Counted from the stretch's first letter, positions 32,857 to 44,815 are shown. The stretch: 64,000 nt of DNA from Hordeum vulgare subsp. vulgare (GCF_904849725.1 NC_058518.1:211432741-211496740), one strand, 5' to 3'. Notes: generated by a model from the sequence alone, not told the origin. Program-made: numbers and translations.

Positions 32857-33777
32857 ATGAGGAGGTTCTTGAGAGGCTCTTCAAGCCGTAACCCAGAGGA
32901 GGACGAGAAGAACCACCCCAAGTACGTAGTCCCTCGAGTCACCGAAGTTCGAGCATGCGAGTGGCCAAGTGATGAATTTTTGCGCGCCGCCGGACTTTAT
33001 GAAGACTTCTATTACTTGGTGGAGAATGCAGGTCTTAGTGCGTTCGTTGTAGATAAGTGCCCACAATACCTCCTCCTCACCAATATTTTCGTTCAAAGCT
33101 TCAAATTTTATGTGAGGGAGAATCCTCCCATGGTTGAGTTCATGATATACGATGTCCCCCAGTGCATGACGCTGCAGGACTTTTGCAATGTATGCAAATT
33201 ACCTTATGTTGGGGATATCCGTGACCCTCGTCCACGGGACTTGGAGGATTTCATTGGTTCTATTGCTGTTGGAGAGGAGAGAGGAGTGTCTCGCTCTAGA
33301 ATTGCTAGCATACATTTTCCTATGCTTCGGTACTTCTCACTATTTGTGGGAAAATGTTTGATTGGCCGTGAGGAGGCTGGATCACTTAGTTCTCCATACC
33401 TTGCGGTTTTGCACGAAGGCCTTTATAACGAGAAGACTTATAGCTTGGGGGCTATAGTAGCTCAACGGTTGAACCTGAACTGTTCTAAAGGTGTTGTCTA
33501 TGGAGGTATCTATGCTACCCGTCTTGCCAAACACTTTGAGATACCGATTAGACTGGGAGAGGAAGGAGAGATGCTTCTCCCTGAGAGATACCCGCGGACA
33601 TTTACGCATATTGGGGCTTGGCCCAACCACAGGCGCCCGTTCCCGAGCCGCCAGTCGAGTACCAGACGCCAGTTTATCAGTGGGAGCCACAAGAGCTCAC
33701 ACAGCAGTGGCATCCACTGTCTGCTCCAGAGTATCCCGGAGCTGGTTATTTCCCACCTTGGGAGTAGACCAAGCTAG
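32857..33777 (+). pseudogene. Env-position ORF of element C (ATHILA ORF-like)
   Basis: It starts MRRFLRGSSSRNPEEDEKN and is open to 33777. The middle (FLRAAGLYEDFYYLVENAGL, PPMVEFMIYDVPQCMTLQDF, CNVCKLPYVGDIRDP, RIASIHFPMLRYFSLFVGKC, GAIVAQRLNLNC) matches in style the ATHILA ORF family of plant gypsy elements, which has no proven function. I see no signal peptide, furin-like site or transmembrane anchor, so calling it an envelope would be unsupported. Near 33620 the frame appears shifted: another frame gives a Pro/Gln-rich tail (EPPVEYQTPVYQWEPQE) ending at TAG 33765-33767, which looks like the original C-terminus. Confidence 0.65.
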
Positions 33778-35704
33778 GCCAAAAGCCTAAGCTTGGGGGA
33801 GTACGTGTTCTCACCGACTTTACATTCGTGCTTATGCTTTCACTTTGTTAGCCGGTGTTTACACTTTGCCACTATATTATCCATGCTAGTTTATTTTCGT
33901 TTTCTTGTTTTCTTGGTTTGTGTCCTTTTGAGAAAACCCAAAAATATTTTTCTTTCTTCTTTTGCTTGTTGGTAGCTTTCCCGTGTAAATAGTTTTCTTT
34001 TTCTTTGTGTCAAGGTAGAAGATATTGGTTACAATGTTTAGTGGTTCTTACATGCTTACCTGTTTAGCTTTCAAAGAGCCATATTACTTTGTCTTCTCCT
34101 TTGTGTTTGCCTGCAGATTCAGCTTAGTCCAATGCGCTTATTATCATTTTCATCGTTCGATCGTGCAAATGAAAGGCAACAATGATGATATATGATGAAG
34201 TGACTGAGACTGAAAAGCTGGTATGAACTCTATCTATTTTGTTTTTGTAAATATGACTAGCTTGTCGACCCAGATTTAGCTTCGTTGTGAGAGAACCATG
34301 TTTGCAATGACAACTTAGAGATCATAGTTTCTGATGCCATGCTTATTTAGCTGAGAGCTTATAATGGTTTGTCTTGAATGCCAACATAGATTTTGAGATG
34401 ACTATGATGTAGTATGATAGGATGGTATTCTCCTTTGAATGTTTCAAGTGGCTTGACTTGGCGCATGTTCATGCATGTAGTTGAAACAAAATCAACATAG
34501 CCTCGATGATGTCGGTGTTCATGGTGATTTATATCCTATTCATGCTTGCATTTAATGTTAGTCAAACGCATTGCATCTTGATGACTGTTGTCGCTCTCTA
34601 GTTGGTCGCTTCCCAGTCTTTTGCTAGCCTTCACTTGTACTAAGCGGAATACTGCTTGTGCATCCACTTCCATAAACCCAAAAGTTTTTCCATGAGAGTC
34701 CACCATACCTACCTAGTTGTGGTATCTACCTGCCGTTCCAAGTAAATTTGCATGTGCCACTCTCTAAACCTTCAACAAATAATCTGTTTTGCATTCCCGA
34801 ACTGCTCATGTGGTGACAGAGGGCTATTGGAATCTTCCTTGCTAGGAGTGTTATCCTCGACATGTGTTTATTCACTGTCATTCACGAGAAAGGGGACGGT
34901 AATTGGAATGCCCAGTTCTGCCCTTAAATAAAAAACATAACTATAAAACAAGACTCCCCCACGGATTGATGTTAGTATGGACGGTACCCGAGGATTCGGC
35001 TAGCCGTGGAGTGTGATTGATTGGTGGTGGGGGAGTTAAAACTTTACTTTTCTATTTGGGAACCGCCTATAGAATGAGTAGCATGGAAGATATTGAGAAC
35101 TCTTGGTCATTGCGTTGACAATGAAAGCATGCCACCCAAAATTAGTATCTCTGTTTTCAAAGCTTGAGCTCTGGCACCTCTACAAATCAATGCTTCCCTC
35201 TGCAAAGGGCCTGTCAATTTATTTTCCTGTCGAGTCATCCTCCTCTTATATAAGCACCAATTAGAGAGCACCTCTGTCATTTTTATGCTTTGCTTTTGAT
35301 TGATATTGAGTATGACTATGACTGGATCTTCGTTGCTATGAATTACAATGTTTAGTCAGCCCTTGATCTTTGAAAGTGCTCTGCCTTTATGTTTTGCGGT
35401 CTCAGAAAGAGCTAGCGAGATACCACCTATTCATATTGATTCATGCTTGTTTTGATTGAAGTGTTGGTATTTGAAACTCATTATTATTTGCTCGTTAGCT
35501 GATTATGCCATTGATATTAGTTTACCGTGAGACCTTTGTGTCATTTGCTTATGTGGTTAACTTCTGATCTTGCTGAAATTCTGGTTATGAGTTAGACATA
35601 GTTGCAACAACAAGATCAAACAGAGTTTGTCAAAGTTTTTCTTTCTCTCTCAGTTTTTCAACTGAGTTGCTTGAGGACAAGCAAGGTTTTAAGCTTGGGG
35701 GACT
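33778..35704 (+). other. 3' non-coding tail of element C with purine tract
   Basis: It begins GCCTAAGCTTGGGGGAGTACG and ends AAGCTTGGGGGACT right before the LTR. In between it is AT-rich, without convincing ORFs. The terminal tract is the likely polypurine primer for plus-strand DNA synthesis. Confidence 0.65.
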
Positions 35705-37457
35705 TGATACGTCTCCATCATATCTACTTTTTCAAACTCTTTTGCCCTTGTTTTGGACTCTAATTTGCATGATTTGAATGGAACTAACCTGGACTGACGC
35801 TGTTTTCAGCAGAATTGCCTTGGTGTTATTTTTGTGCAAAAATCAAAGTTCTCCAAACGTCCTGAAAATTTACGGGGAGCAGTTTTGGAAAATAAGAAAA
35901 ATATCTGCGCCAAGTTCCACCTCAGGGGGTGGGCCAGTGGGCCACAAGCCCTGGCTCCGCCACCACCCCCTGGTGGCGGTGGGCAAGCTTGTGGGGCCCA
36001 CACGGCTCTGTCGCCCCCAACCTCAGGTCTATAAGTCCCCTTTCGTCCCAGAAAAAATAAAAAGAGAAGTTTTCTCTGCGTTTACGATATGGAAGCGCCG
36101 CCACCACCTATTCTTCATCTGGAGGGTAGATCTGGAGTCCGTCTTGGGCTCCGGAGAGGGGAAATCGTCGCCATCGTCATCATCAACCGTCTTCCCTCTC
36201 CAATTCCATGAAGCTCTTCGTCGTTTGTGGGTAATCTATCCGTAGGCTCACTGGGTGGTGATGAGTAGGATGAGATCTATCATGTAATCGAGTTAGTTTT
36301 GATGGGGATTGATCTCTAGTATCCACTATGTTCTGAGATGGATGTTGCTACTACTTTGCCATGCTTAATGCTTGTCACTAGGGCCCGAGTGCCATAATTT
36401 CAGATTTGAAATTATTATGTTGTCACCAATATATGTGTGTTTTAGATCCGATCTTGCAAGTTGTAGTTACCTACTATGTGTTATGATCCGGCAACCCCGG
36501 AGTGACAATAATCGGAACCACTCCCGATGATGACCATAGTTTGAGGAGTTCATGTGTTCACCAAGTGCTAATGCGTTGGTCCGGTTCTTTCTTAAAAGGA
36601 GAACCTTAATATCCCAAAGTTTCCTTTTGGACCCCACTGCCACGGGAGGGATGGACAATAGATGTCATGCAAGTTCTTTTCCCTAAGCACGTATGACGAC
36701 ACACGAAATGCATGCCTACATCACATTGACGAACGGGAGCTAGCCATATATCTCTCCATGTTATAACTGTTGCATGATAAATATCATCCAAACAAATCAC
36801 CGACCCATTGCCTACGAGTTTGTCCTACTGTTGCTACTACTGTTGCTACTGTTGTTACTTGTCTTGCTCTACTGCTACTACTATTGTTGCTACTGATGTT
36901 ACTTGTTTTTCTCTGTTGTTGCTGCTACTACTGTTGCTATTACTGTCGCTTGCTACTGTTGCTACTTGCTACTGTTGTCACTACTCTTGTTCCTTGCCGC
37001 TGCTATTGCTCGTTACATTGCTGCTACCTGCTACAATCTTGATTCGCTGGTCGTTGACGGGAACTGACAATTTCCATCCACGAGGCAACTTGGCGCCATT
37101 GATACAATCATTAGGAATAGTCTGTCGTCAACAGATCGTTTCTGACACCGTTGTTATCACACTACTTTGTTGTTACTACTTTGCTTGCACATAATAATCT
37201 TTCAGGTGTGGTTGAATCTGACAAATTCAGCTGCTAATACTCGAGAGTTTTCTCTCACCTCCTGCCTGGCGTACCAACAAATTTTGGTCGAATACTCTAC
37301 CCTCGAAAACTGCTACGAACCCACGCGTTGGTGGGCCATCAACAACATTCTTCTAGTTTCGTTGCCCGGGAGTGCTAGCGGCATTCTTCTGGTGCTGTTG
37401 CAGGAGAAGGTTTGTTGTCATCAGCATTCGTCTAGCCATTGCCAGAGATTGCAATCA
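35705..37457 (+). repeat. 3' LTR of element C
   Basis: 1753 bp, TGATACGTCTCC to GATTGCAATCA. It has a TATA-like CTATAAG at 36029-36035 after a GC-rich patch with the inverted repeat CCACCCCC-TGGTGG, a CTA/CTG-rich segment at 36825-37040, and two primer-site-like copies near its end. It retains the 279 bp lost from the 5' LTR. Confidence 0.88.
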
Positions 37458-37462
37458 GCATG
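37458..37462. repeat. Right target-site duplication of element C (GCATG)
   Basis: GCATG follows the LTR end. The intact copy of the same site in E's other LTR reads CTGGCGTGGCAG (around 55070-55081), which supports a 5-bp target here. The left copy is missing with the deleted left end. Confidence 0.7.
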
Positions 37463-37773
37463 GCAGTATGATGAGTAGAACGACCGCCTGTACGTGAACT
37501 ATCCAGAAGACTGAGGATTGGTCGTGATCATGGGCAAGTATGCAGGGTAGCATAGTCACTTCTCATGTTTTGTAGTCCATAGCGGATCTACCTTGTTTGG
37601 ATGCATGATGTAACTCTGATATATTTATGAGATGGAAATTGAATCCCTTATTGTCATTCTTCTATTATTATGTGTGTGCTATGTTACCGTTCTTGCGAAA
37701 TGCTTAGATGCGCTTCTTTCCAATTCGAGGCCTCGTTCCCTAAATCGGAAAGGACTGCATCTTAGTCGTTACA
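37458..37773 (+). repeat. Remnant of 5' LTR of element E (last 316 bp)
   Basis: It aligns with 55070-55426 (GGCAGTATGATGAG... to CTTAGTCGTTACA). It lacks the local duplication seen in the 3' copy. Confidence 0.9.
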
Positions 37774-37775
37774 AG

Positions 37776-37789
37776 TTGGTAATCAGAGC
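37776..37789 (+). promoter_or_regulatory. Primer-binding site of element E
   Basis: TTGGTAATCAGAGC, equal to the initiator-tRNA-Met complement TGGTATCAGAGC with one inserted A, two bases after the LTR. Confidence 0.75.
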
Positions 37790-37979
37790 CTTACGACGAT
37801 AGGAGCCTTTGTGTGATCATACTTGGCCGAGTCGAGTCTAGTAATATGTTTTGAGTCTTAGTTATATCAGAGAGTAGGATTCTTTTTTCTCCTCTTCCAT
37901 GCTCTGGTGAGGTTCCCGTCTTAGAAAATCTTAATACTACTCTTCTCGCTCAAATTTTTTTAGGATCACGCAGGTATTT

Positions 37980-38216
37980 GTGAAATCTACCTTGATGCCT
38001 CTTGTCTACCTTGATTTCTTCCGGGGAGTTGAGCTCCAGGGGATTCTTGCGCAGATCGCCATCATTCAGATTTCTGAGTATCTAAGAATGAAGCATGTTC
38101 GTTATTGCTTGAATACTAGTAGTGGCGAGATAACCCCGATGTCCCCAGTACTGGTGCAGATTGTTCGGGAGTACTGCAATACTTGGTATCGTTGTGATCA
38201 CGAGTGTTTGTTGTAG
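37980..38216 (+). CDS. Leader ORF of element E, unknown function
   Basis: A 78-codon frame, MKSTLMPLVYLDFF to CDHECLL, lies between the primer site and gag. It reads like protein (ISEYLRMKHVRYCLNTSSGE, EYCNTWYRCDHECLL). I recall a similar stretch upstream of gag in related Triticeae elements but know no function. It may be the N-terminus of a larger gag precursor whose remainder has decayed, since coding-like sequence goes on after the stop (MKVRDSGCVLTDVIQ). It is weakly supported as an independent gene. Confidence 0.35.
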   Translation: MKSTLMPLVYLDFFRGVELQGILAQIAIIQISEYLRMKHVRYCLNTSSGEITPMSPVLVQIVREYCNTWYRCDHECLL

Positions 38217-38801
38217 ATGAAGGTCCGAGATTCTGGTTGTGTGTTGACGGATGTGATACAGGTGACGGGTTAGTATAGGAGTTGTGTGATATTACTTCTT
38301 GTATCCGTGTACCTGATTGCATGACCAGACATTTCGGGAATTCATAGGTGGGATATCAAGTAGTATCTTATATGAAAATCTTCCTACAGATGCATGATGT
38401 GAGGTTGGGATTTGATGTTCAGTGGGTATGTTTGTTCACGTTCGTCTTACAGCGGTTCTCATTGTGTCTTAAAGAGTCCTTGTAGCTCACTACGACTCAG
38501 GGATACTCTGTAAGTCGTGTGCACTACCTTGCACAGGATGGCTACTATAAATTCGAGCCTGTGCGATCTTATCCACGAAGATATCGGATGAAATCTCGAT
38601 CATACATTTGTTCTGAGCAGTTCTAGCTCATACTTGTTTGCAGTGCTCTTAATGAGAATTTTGTCGACCTTCACTTTGAGGAAGCATTCTTACTATTTTG
38701 TTCGAGTGCAATTGCTATATTCCTCTTCAGATATTCCTGTCATTTTGATTCAGCTATATCTTCAATTTATTCTGTGGGATGATGTGTTGTCCGTCTTCAG
38801 G

Positions 38802-39860
38802 ATGGCTCCACCTACTCGTCAGAACCCAGGGCGTGAGGATGTGCCGCCACCACCACCTCCTCTGGAGAATCCTCCTCCGCCGCCGCCTCCTTCTGCTCAG
38901 GCTTGGAAAGCGGTGATGGCTGCTACAAATGCAAACACTCAGATGCTACTATAGTTGTAGCAAGAGAGGGGTAATCAGTAGCAAGGCAATTTCCAGCATG
39001 GTGGCAATCAGTTTGCTAATCTGAGTCTGTTCCTGTCGAATCAGCCAAAGACTTTCACTTCCTGTGACCAGCCGTTCAATGCAGACGATTAGATCTGTGA
39101 CATGAACAAGCATTTTGAGTGCAGCAATGTTCGTCCTGAAGATTTCGTCAAATTTGCTACATTCCAGCTGAAGGGGCAAGCATCTATCTGGTGGCAACAG
39201 TTGAAGGATTCAAGAGGCGCTAGAGTGATCACTTGGGATGAGTTCTGTCGTGACTTCAGATCCCACTACATTCCTTCCAGCTTCGTGGAGGAGATGGGTG
39301 AGAAGTTCAAGCGCTTGAAGAAGGTGGTAACTCCGTGTACAAGTACAATGTTGAGTTCCACGAGCTAGCCCGATACGCCTTGCAGGATATCCCTGATCAG
39401 AAGAGCAAGATTTATCAGTTCAGAGGTGGCTTGAAAGAAGATTTTCAGTTAGCTCTTGCTTTGCACGATCCTGAGGAGTTCGACAAGTGATACAACTTAG
39501 CTCTCAGGGCAGAGGCAGCCTTGCTCAGGGTGGAGAATTATAAGAAGTGCTTCAGAGATTCCAGCTCTTCCTCTACTCAGGTGGTTCAGAAGCAACAAAA
39601 GTTTTGGGTGTCTCCTCCTCCTCCTCGGCACTCGCAGCAGCTCAAGTATTCTGGTGGCCGTGGTTCTTACCACCCTCCCAACCTAGTTTTTCAGCAGAGA
39701 TTCCAGCATCAGAAGCAAGGGCCTCCTCAAACTCAGTACCGGCAGCCAACAGAGGTTACTTGTCACAAGTGTGGGCAGAACGGTCATTATGCCAACAAGT
39801 GCACTTCTCAGCTCCGTTTGCCGCCTCCTCCTCCAGGAAAACCTCCAAGTAATGCTCTCG
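38802..39860 (+). pseudogene. Gag with CCHC zinc knuckle (element E)
   Basis: It starts MAPPTRQNPGREDVPPPPPP at 38802 with a proline-rich N-terminus and has stops at 38952-38954 and nearby. The gag domain reads FVKFATFQLKGQASIWWQQL, FCRDFRSHYIPSSFVEEM and DIPDQKSKIYQFRGGLKEDF. The frame shifts at about 39340 and again before 39521. The nucleocapsid knuckle [14 protein letters not shown] is complete at 39761-39802. This is the classic chromovirus gag layout. It would package element RNA. Confidence 0.8.
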
Positions 39861-40350
39861 TGAAGTTCAACCCCAGGTCAGCTCGAGTCAACATGGTGAA
39901 TGCAGCTGAGGCAGAAAACTCGTCAGATGTGATCATGGGTAACCTCCTCGTTAATGATATTCCTGCGAAAGTGTTATTTGATTCTGGTGCTTTGCATTCT
40001 TTCGTCTCCATTCCATTTGCATCCAAGCATAATGTTCCTGATGAAGAGCTTCCTAGTCCGTTGTCAATATTTTCTCCAGGCAAGTTCATGCATGCTAGTA
40101 CTCGTGCTCCAGATGTTTCTGTCAAGATGGGCAGTTATTCTTTTCTGGCTTCTCCGTATGTCTTGGGCAAGTCCGACATTGATTTGATCCTTGGTATCGA
40201 CTGGTTGGCCATGAACAAGGCATCGATTGATTGTGAAGCTAAAGAGGTGAAGCTTACCCACTCTTCGGAGGACGTGATTATATTCGTGACGCGCGATGAT
40301 ACAATTCGTCTGTTCTCTTTGAATGAAAAGGGTGCGATTAATCCTATTTC
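39861..40350 (+). pseudogene. Aspartic protease (element E)
   Basis: It lies in the same open frame as the zinc knuckle. [20 protein letters not shown] holds the catalytic D-S-G at about 39979-39987, with Leu where Thr is usual (LFDSGATHSF). The body is [20 protein letters not shown] then [14 protein letters not shown], the usual chromovirus end motif (GMDWL). The domain looks structurally complete. Confidence 0.8.
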
Positions 40351-41160
40351 GCAAGTCCCAATGGTCTGCGAATATGAACATGTGTTTCCAGAAGAGCTGC
40401 CAGGCATGCCTCCGCACCGAGAAGTTGAATTTGTCATTGAGCTTGAGCTAGGTACCGAGCCGGTGTGCAAATGGTCGTACAAATTGGGTCTAGAAGAGTT
40501 GAAGGAACTTAAGAGGCAACTCGATGAGCAGGAGCGTTTGGGTTTGATCAGACCGAGCTCATCTCCATGGGGTTGTGGAGTTCTGTTTGTCAAGAAGAAG
40601 GATCGCACGGACCGGCTGTATGTCGGTTACCGTCCATTGAACAAGAAGACAATCAGGAACAAATATCCACTTCCGAACATAACTGAGTTGTTCGAACAGT
40701 TGAAAGGGGTAAGATCTTCTCCAAGCACGATCTCAGAATGGGCTATCATCAAATTCGCATTCGCGAAGAAGATATTCCGAAGACTGCCTTCAGGACTAGT
40801 TTTGGCTCGTATGAGTATACGGTCATGTCTTTTGGTCTGGCAAATGCTCCTCCGACATTTTGTTGATTGATGAACTACATATTCTCTCCGTTCAAGAATG
40901 ACTTTGTCTTGCTCTATCTCAACGACATTCTGGTCTTTTCTGAAACTGAGGAAGTACATGAAGAACATCTCAGGTTGGTGCTTGATAAGCTGAGAAAGTA
41001 CAAACTGTATGCCAAATTTTCCAAGTGTGAGTTCTGGTTGAAAGAAGTCATCTATCTTGGTCACATTATCTCTGCCAAGGGCATCAAAGTTGATCCGTCG
41101 AAGGTGCAGGCCATTGTTGAATGGGAGCCTCCGCAGAATGTGAAGCAGCTTCAAGCTTTC
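40351..41160 (+). pseudogene. Reverse transcriptase (element E), catalytic site altered
   Basis: It begins [20 protein letters not shown], then [36 protein letters not shown] and [11 protein letters not shown] shift near 40712 moves the frame: [20 protein letters not shown] then [15 protein letters not shown] follow in another frame, with a stop at about 40861-40863. The catalytic tetrad reads YLND at 40915-40926 instead of Y-x-D-D, so one metal-binding Asp is lost. The thumb/connection LGHIISAKGIKVDPSKVQAI is intact. It is certainly inactive. Confidence 0.88.
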
Positions 41161-41690
41161 TCGGGCTCGCAAGCTATTGCAGAAGGTTCGTTGAGAACTT
41201 CTCCAAGAATGCTAAGCCGCTCACAAGTCTTCTTCATAAGGGTGTGAAGTATGTTTGGTCTCCATAGTGTCAGTTGGCCTTCGACAAACTCAAAGAGAAG
41301 CTCACCTCTACTCCAGTCTTGGTTCCTCCAGATGATTCCAAGCCTTAGCAGGTGTTCTGCAATGCTTCTCTCCAGGGTCTTGGCGCAGTTCTGATGCAAG
41401 AGAAGAAAGTGGTTGCTTATACCTCCACGCAGTTGAAGCCAGCGGAGAAGAACTATCATGTGCGTGACCTTGAGCTAGCAGCTATGGTACACGCTCTGGT
41501 GACTTGGAGACACCTCTTGTTGGAACAAAAGGTTGAAGTATTCATCGATCACAAGAGTCTCAAGTACATCTTCACTCCAGGCAAACACATTGGGTGGAAA
41601 TGCTCCAAGATTTTAATCCGAGTGTTGAGTACACGCCAGGCAAAGCTAATGTCTTGGCAGATGCCTTGAGCAGGAAGGCGTACTGCAACA
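41161..41690 (+). pseudogene. RT connection and RNase H (element E)
   Basis: SYYRRFVENFSKNAKPLTSL lies after a shift near 41160. Stops occur at about 41266 and 41346. The RNase H part reads [20 protein letters not shown] (Asn where the first catalytic Asp is expected: usual CDAS), [20 protein letters not shown] and [14 protein letters not shown] shift near 41600 is followed by [18 protein letters not shown]. At least one catalytic acid is lost. Confidence 0.8.
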
Positions 41691-43000
41691 AACTCATTCT
41701 GCAATCTCTCCAGCCTGAGCTTTGTGAGTCTTTCAGGAAGCTCAACCTTCAGTTAGTACCTCAGGGATTTCTTGCAAACCTTTAGATCTCTCCTACCTTG
41801 GAAGATCAGGTCCGAGCAGCATAGCTTCTTGACGCTATGGTGAAGAAAGTCAAGATTGGCGTGGCAAAGAGTCTTCCCAAGTATAAGTGCTTCAGTGTTG
41901 ATGCCAGGGACACGTTGTTCTTTGAGTATCGTCTTGTCCTTCCGAAAGGTGACCTCAGAAAGGTAATCATGGAAGAAGATCATAACTCTCTGCTCTCTAT
42001 TCATCCTGGAAGGTCCAAGATGTATCTAGACTTGAAACAGACCTTCTGGTGGACTCGTATGAAGCGTGAGATTGCTCAGTTCGTAAATGAATGTGATGAA
42101 TGTCGAACGGTGAAAGCAGAGCATCAACGTCCAGCAGGTCTTTTGCATCCTTTGCCCATTCCCGAGTGGGAGTTCGATCATATTGAGATGGATTTCGTCA
42201 CCGGGTTTCCGAAGTCCAAGAAGGGTAATGATGCCATCTTTGTCGTCATCGACAAGTTGAGTGAAGTGGCTCATTTTCTTCCAGTCAAGGAGTCCATTTC
42301 CGCAACTCAGCTTGCAGAGTTGTACACTTCCATGATTGTGTCTTTGCACGGCATGCCTATGATGATTTCTTCGGATCGCGGAAGTATCTTCACTTCCAAG
42401 TTCTGGGACTCTTTTTAGTCTGCGATGGGCACGAAGATCCGCTTCAGCACAACTTTTCATCCTTAGGCTAGTGGTCAAGTGGAGCGAGTCAATCAAGTTC
42501 TTGAGGATATATTGAGAGCCTGTGTTATCTCTTTTGGCATGAAGTGGGAGGATTGCCTGCCTTTTGCTGAGTTCTCGTATAACAACAGTTATCAAGCTAG
42601 TTCTGGCAAGGCTCCGTTTGAAATTCTCTATGGCAGGAAGTGTCGTACCCCGCTCAATTGGTCCGAGACCGGTGAGCATCATATCCTTGGGAATGCTTTG
42701 ATAGAAGAAGCTAAGGAGATATGTCGGGTCATTTCCGACAACCTCAGAGCAGCTCAGTCGCGTCAGAAGAGCTATTATGATAGCAAGCATCGTGACATGT
42801 CCTATGAGCTTGATGACTTCGTCTATCTCAAGGTGCCGCCTATGAAGGGTACGCAGCGATTTGGCATCAAAGGCAAGCTTGCGCCTCGTTTCGTTGGTCC
42901 GTTCAGAGTTGTTGGCAAGAGAGGCGACCTAGAGTACCGTCTTGAGCTCCCGTCAAACTTTACAAATGTGCATGATGTGTTCCATGTCTCTCAGCTCCGG
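41691..43000 (+). pseudogene. Integrase (element E)
   Basis: It runs in one frame with stops at 41783-41785, about 41821, 42416-42418 and about 42464. The HHCC finger is EEDHNSLLSIHPG...FVNECDECRTVK; the DDE core is FDHIEMDFVTGFP, MMISSDRGSIFTS and SGQVERVNQVLEDILR. Downstream are FAEFSYNNSYQASSGKAPFE, YGRKCRTPLNWSETGE, the GPF/Y module (KLAPRFVGPFRVVGKRGDLE) and HVSQLRRC. All three catalytic acids are present. Only nonsense mutations break it. Confidence 0.85.
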
Positions 43001-43231
43001 AGGTGCTACAAGACCCCCGAGCGCACTGCTCATCTTCAAGACATCGACCTTCAACCTGACCTGTCTTATTGTGAGCATCCAGTTGCGGTTCTCAAGGCGA
43101 CTGAGTGCAAGACCCGCAACAAGACTGTCAAATTTCTCAAAGTGCACTGGTCACACCATTCCGATAAAGAGGCTACTTGGGAATGCGAGGATCACCTCCG
43201 TTCTGAATCTCTGGAGTTCTTTCAGGCGTAG
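43001..43231 (+). pseudogene. Chromodomain-like tail of integrase (element E)
   Basis: After YKTPERTAHLQDIDLQPDLS the tail reads EHPVAVLKATECKTRNKTVK, FLKVHWSHHSDKEATWECED and HLRSESLEFFQA, then TAG at 43229-43231. This is the chromodomain order (P-x-x-I/V-L, R-N-K, V-x-W, E-A-T-W-E). Chromodomains of this type guide insertion towards marked chromatin. It is contiguous with integrase. Confidence 0.8.
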
Positions 43232-43252
43232 ATCTCGGGGAGAGATCTTTTT

Positions 43253-43268
43253 GTAGTGTGGGAGAGTA
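43253..43268 (+). promoter_or_regulatory. Polypurine tract of element E
   Basis: AGTGTGGGAGAGTA lies immediately before the LTR start TGTAATGCCCC. It is the expected primer for plus-strand synthesis. Confidence 0.65.
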
Positions 43269-44815
43269 TGTAATGCCCCAAGAGTGTATCTTTCCCTTTT
43301 TGGAACCTTCCCATGTGGGTCCACCTTGTCATCGATATGAGAGAGTTCAATGCCTATGATTTCATGTGATGTCACCTTGTTTATTCTTACTTTGCATGCA
43401 TGCATGCCATATCATTCCATGTCCTTGTGTTTTTGCTTTGTGATTATTGTGGTGTGGTGTTGATATGGGTTGTGATGTGATGTGGTATGTGTGGTTAAGA
43501 GGAGTGGTGCATATGCTAATAGGTCACCTTGTGGTTTGCATAGGCTTCAAAACTCTTTCCCTCTTATTTATCTCAAGATCAAGTTCTCTTGTTCCAATCC
43601 TATTTCTAAAATGCCCATGTGTTAGCCTTGTTTTGTCGTGGATTGGAGATGTGGTATTGCTGTTTTGAATAGTTGTGCAAATGGTGCAAATAGTTACAAA
43701 TCAAATCCAATAATTATGTTTTGTAAATATTTAGTTGCTCCAAATATTTATTTTATAACTTATTCAAATAGGACATATTTTTTCATGACCAGGGGCATTT
43801 TTTGTTTTTTTTTAAACCCCAACAGTTTTGCCTGGCTTTCTTTTTCTTTCTCTGTTTATTTCTATATTGGAAAACCCCGAGGGTTTTATTTATATCTATG
43901 TGGCGCCACTAGTGGGCTCTCACCCTCGTATGCGGCCCATCTCTCCTCTCCCCGCGCATTAGCCCAGCTCGCACGACCTCCTTCCTCCTCCTGACGCCGT
44001 CTGCAACCCGTGCCGCTTTCCGTCTGAAGATCAGAGAGAGGGAGGTGCGGCATGACGCCATCCATCCCATCAGGAGGCCCCTTAAAGCCTCGGCGTCCGG
44101 GCCTCTCTTTCTCTAGGATTTCCCCCTTCCCCATCTGTGCCGCCACCATCTCCCTCCACCTCTTCCTTCCCCTCAGGTATGCCTATGTAGCTAGGTTGCA
44201 GAGAGGAGAGAAGAGACCCGCCGTCGTATACCCCTGCAATCGTCGTTGTTCGGCGCCGCCGCCATGTCCAGGGGCTCGGGGGAGAACCCCGCGCTCCATT
44301 CGCGCCGTCGCTGAGGTCGGGGAGCGACCTCACCGACCAGCAGGAGCTCGCCAACGGCTCGGACCCGGCGCTCTTCCTCCTTCCCCGTCGGTTCTGTTCA
44401 GGCTTCATCAGAGCATCGTCATCTTTGTCAGGCCTTCCTCCCGATCGGTCTCTCCTTCCTTCCCTAGGTGAGAGCAAGCCTCTTCTCCCTCCTTCCCCAT
44501 CGGTAGATGCGCATAGGAGATCAGGCCGGCGATCTTTGCATGTCTCTGTTCGTAGAGGAGGTCGACAGGGCCTGTGTGTGTTCTGTGTTGTGTGTGCTTG
44601 TGTAGTTGCAGGGCTCGGTAGATGTAGACTAGTGCAGAGGGGTCCCTCGTAGTAGGTGTTCTTCCCCCCTTCCCTGCGGGCATGGCGTTAGTGTCAGTAG
44701 GGTAGCGTCCATCTCCGGCGACCTCCCTGTCGCCGGCTCGTAGGTGCAGAGCACAATATAGAGTGGTGTTAGTATTCCTTGTTCACTAGCCCCTCTCTGT
44801 CAAGATCCCGAGACA

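Larger units (their letters stand above)
28188..37457 (+). mobile_element. Element C: Sabrina/Athila-like gypsy element without RT or integrase
   Basis: It contains a 5'-truncated LTR (28188-29125), a tRNA-Asp-type primer site, gag, protease, a spacer, an env-position ORF, a 3' tail, the purine tract AAGCTTGGGGGACT (35691-35704) and a complete 1753-bp LTR (35705-37457). There is no RT, RNase H or integrase between protease and spacer, so it is non-autonomous by structure. The LTR start TGATACGTCTCC and its internal sequence fit the abundant Triticeae Sabrina-type family, named from memory. The right target duplication is GCATG (37458-37462). The left one is lost with the LTR start. Confidence 0.8.

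Noticed and set aside
32857..33777. Viral envelope glycoprotein
   Set aside because: The position fits an env-like ORF, but no signal peptide, membrane anchor or cleavage site is visible, so only the ATHILA-type ORF is claimed.
36538..36822. MITE inserted in C's 3' LTR with AGTTTG duplication
   Set aside because: No terminal inverted repeats are seen, and the segment fits what I remember of the normal LTR, so deletion from the 5' LTR is the better reading.
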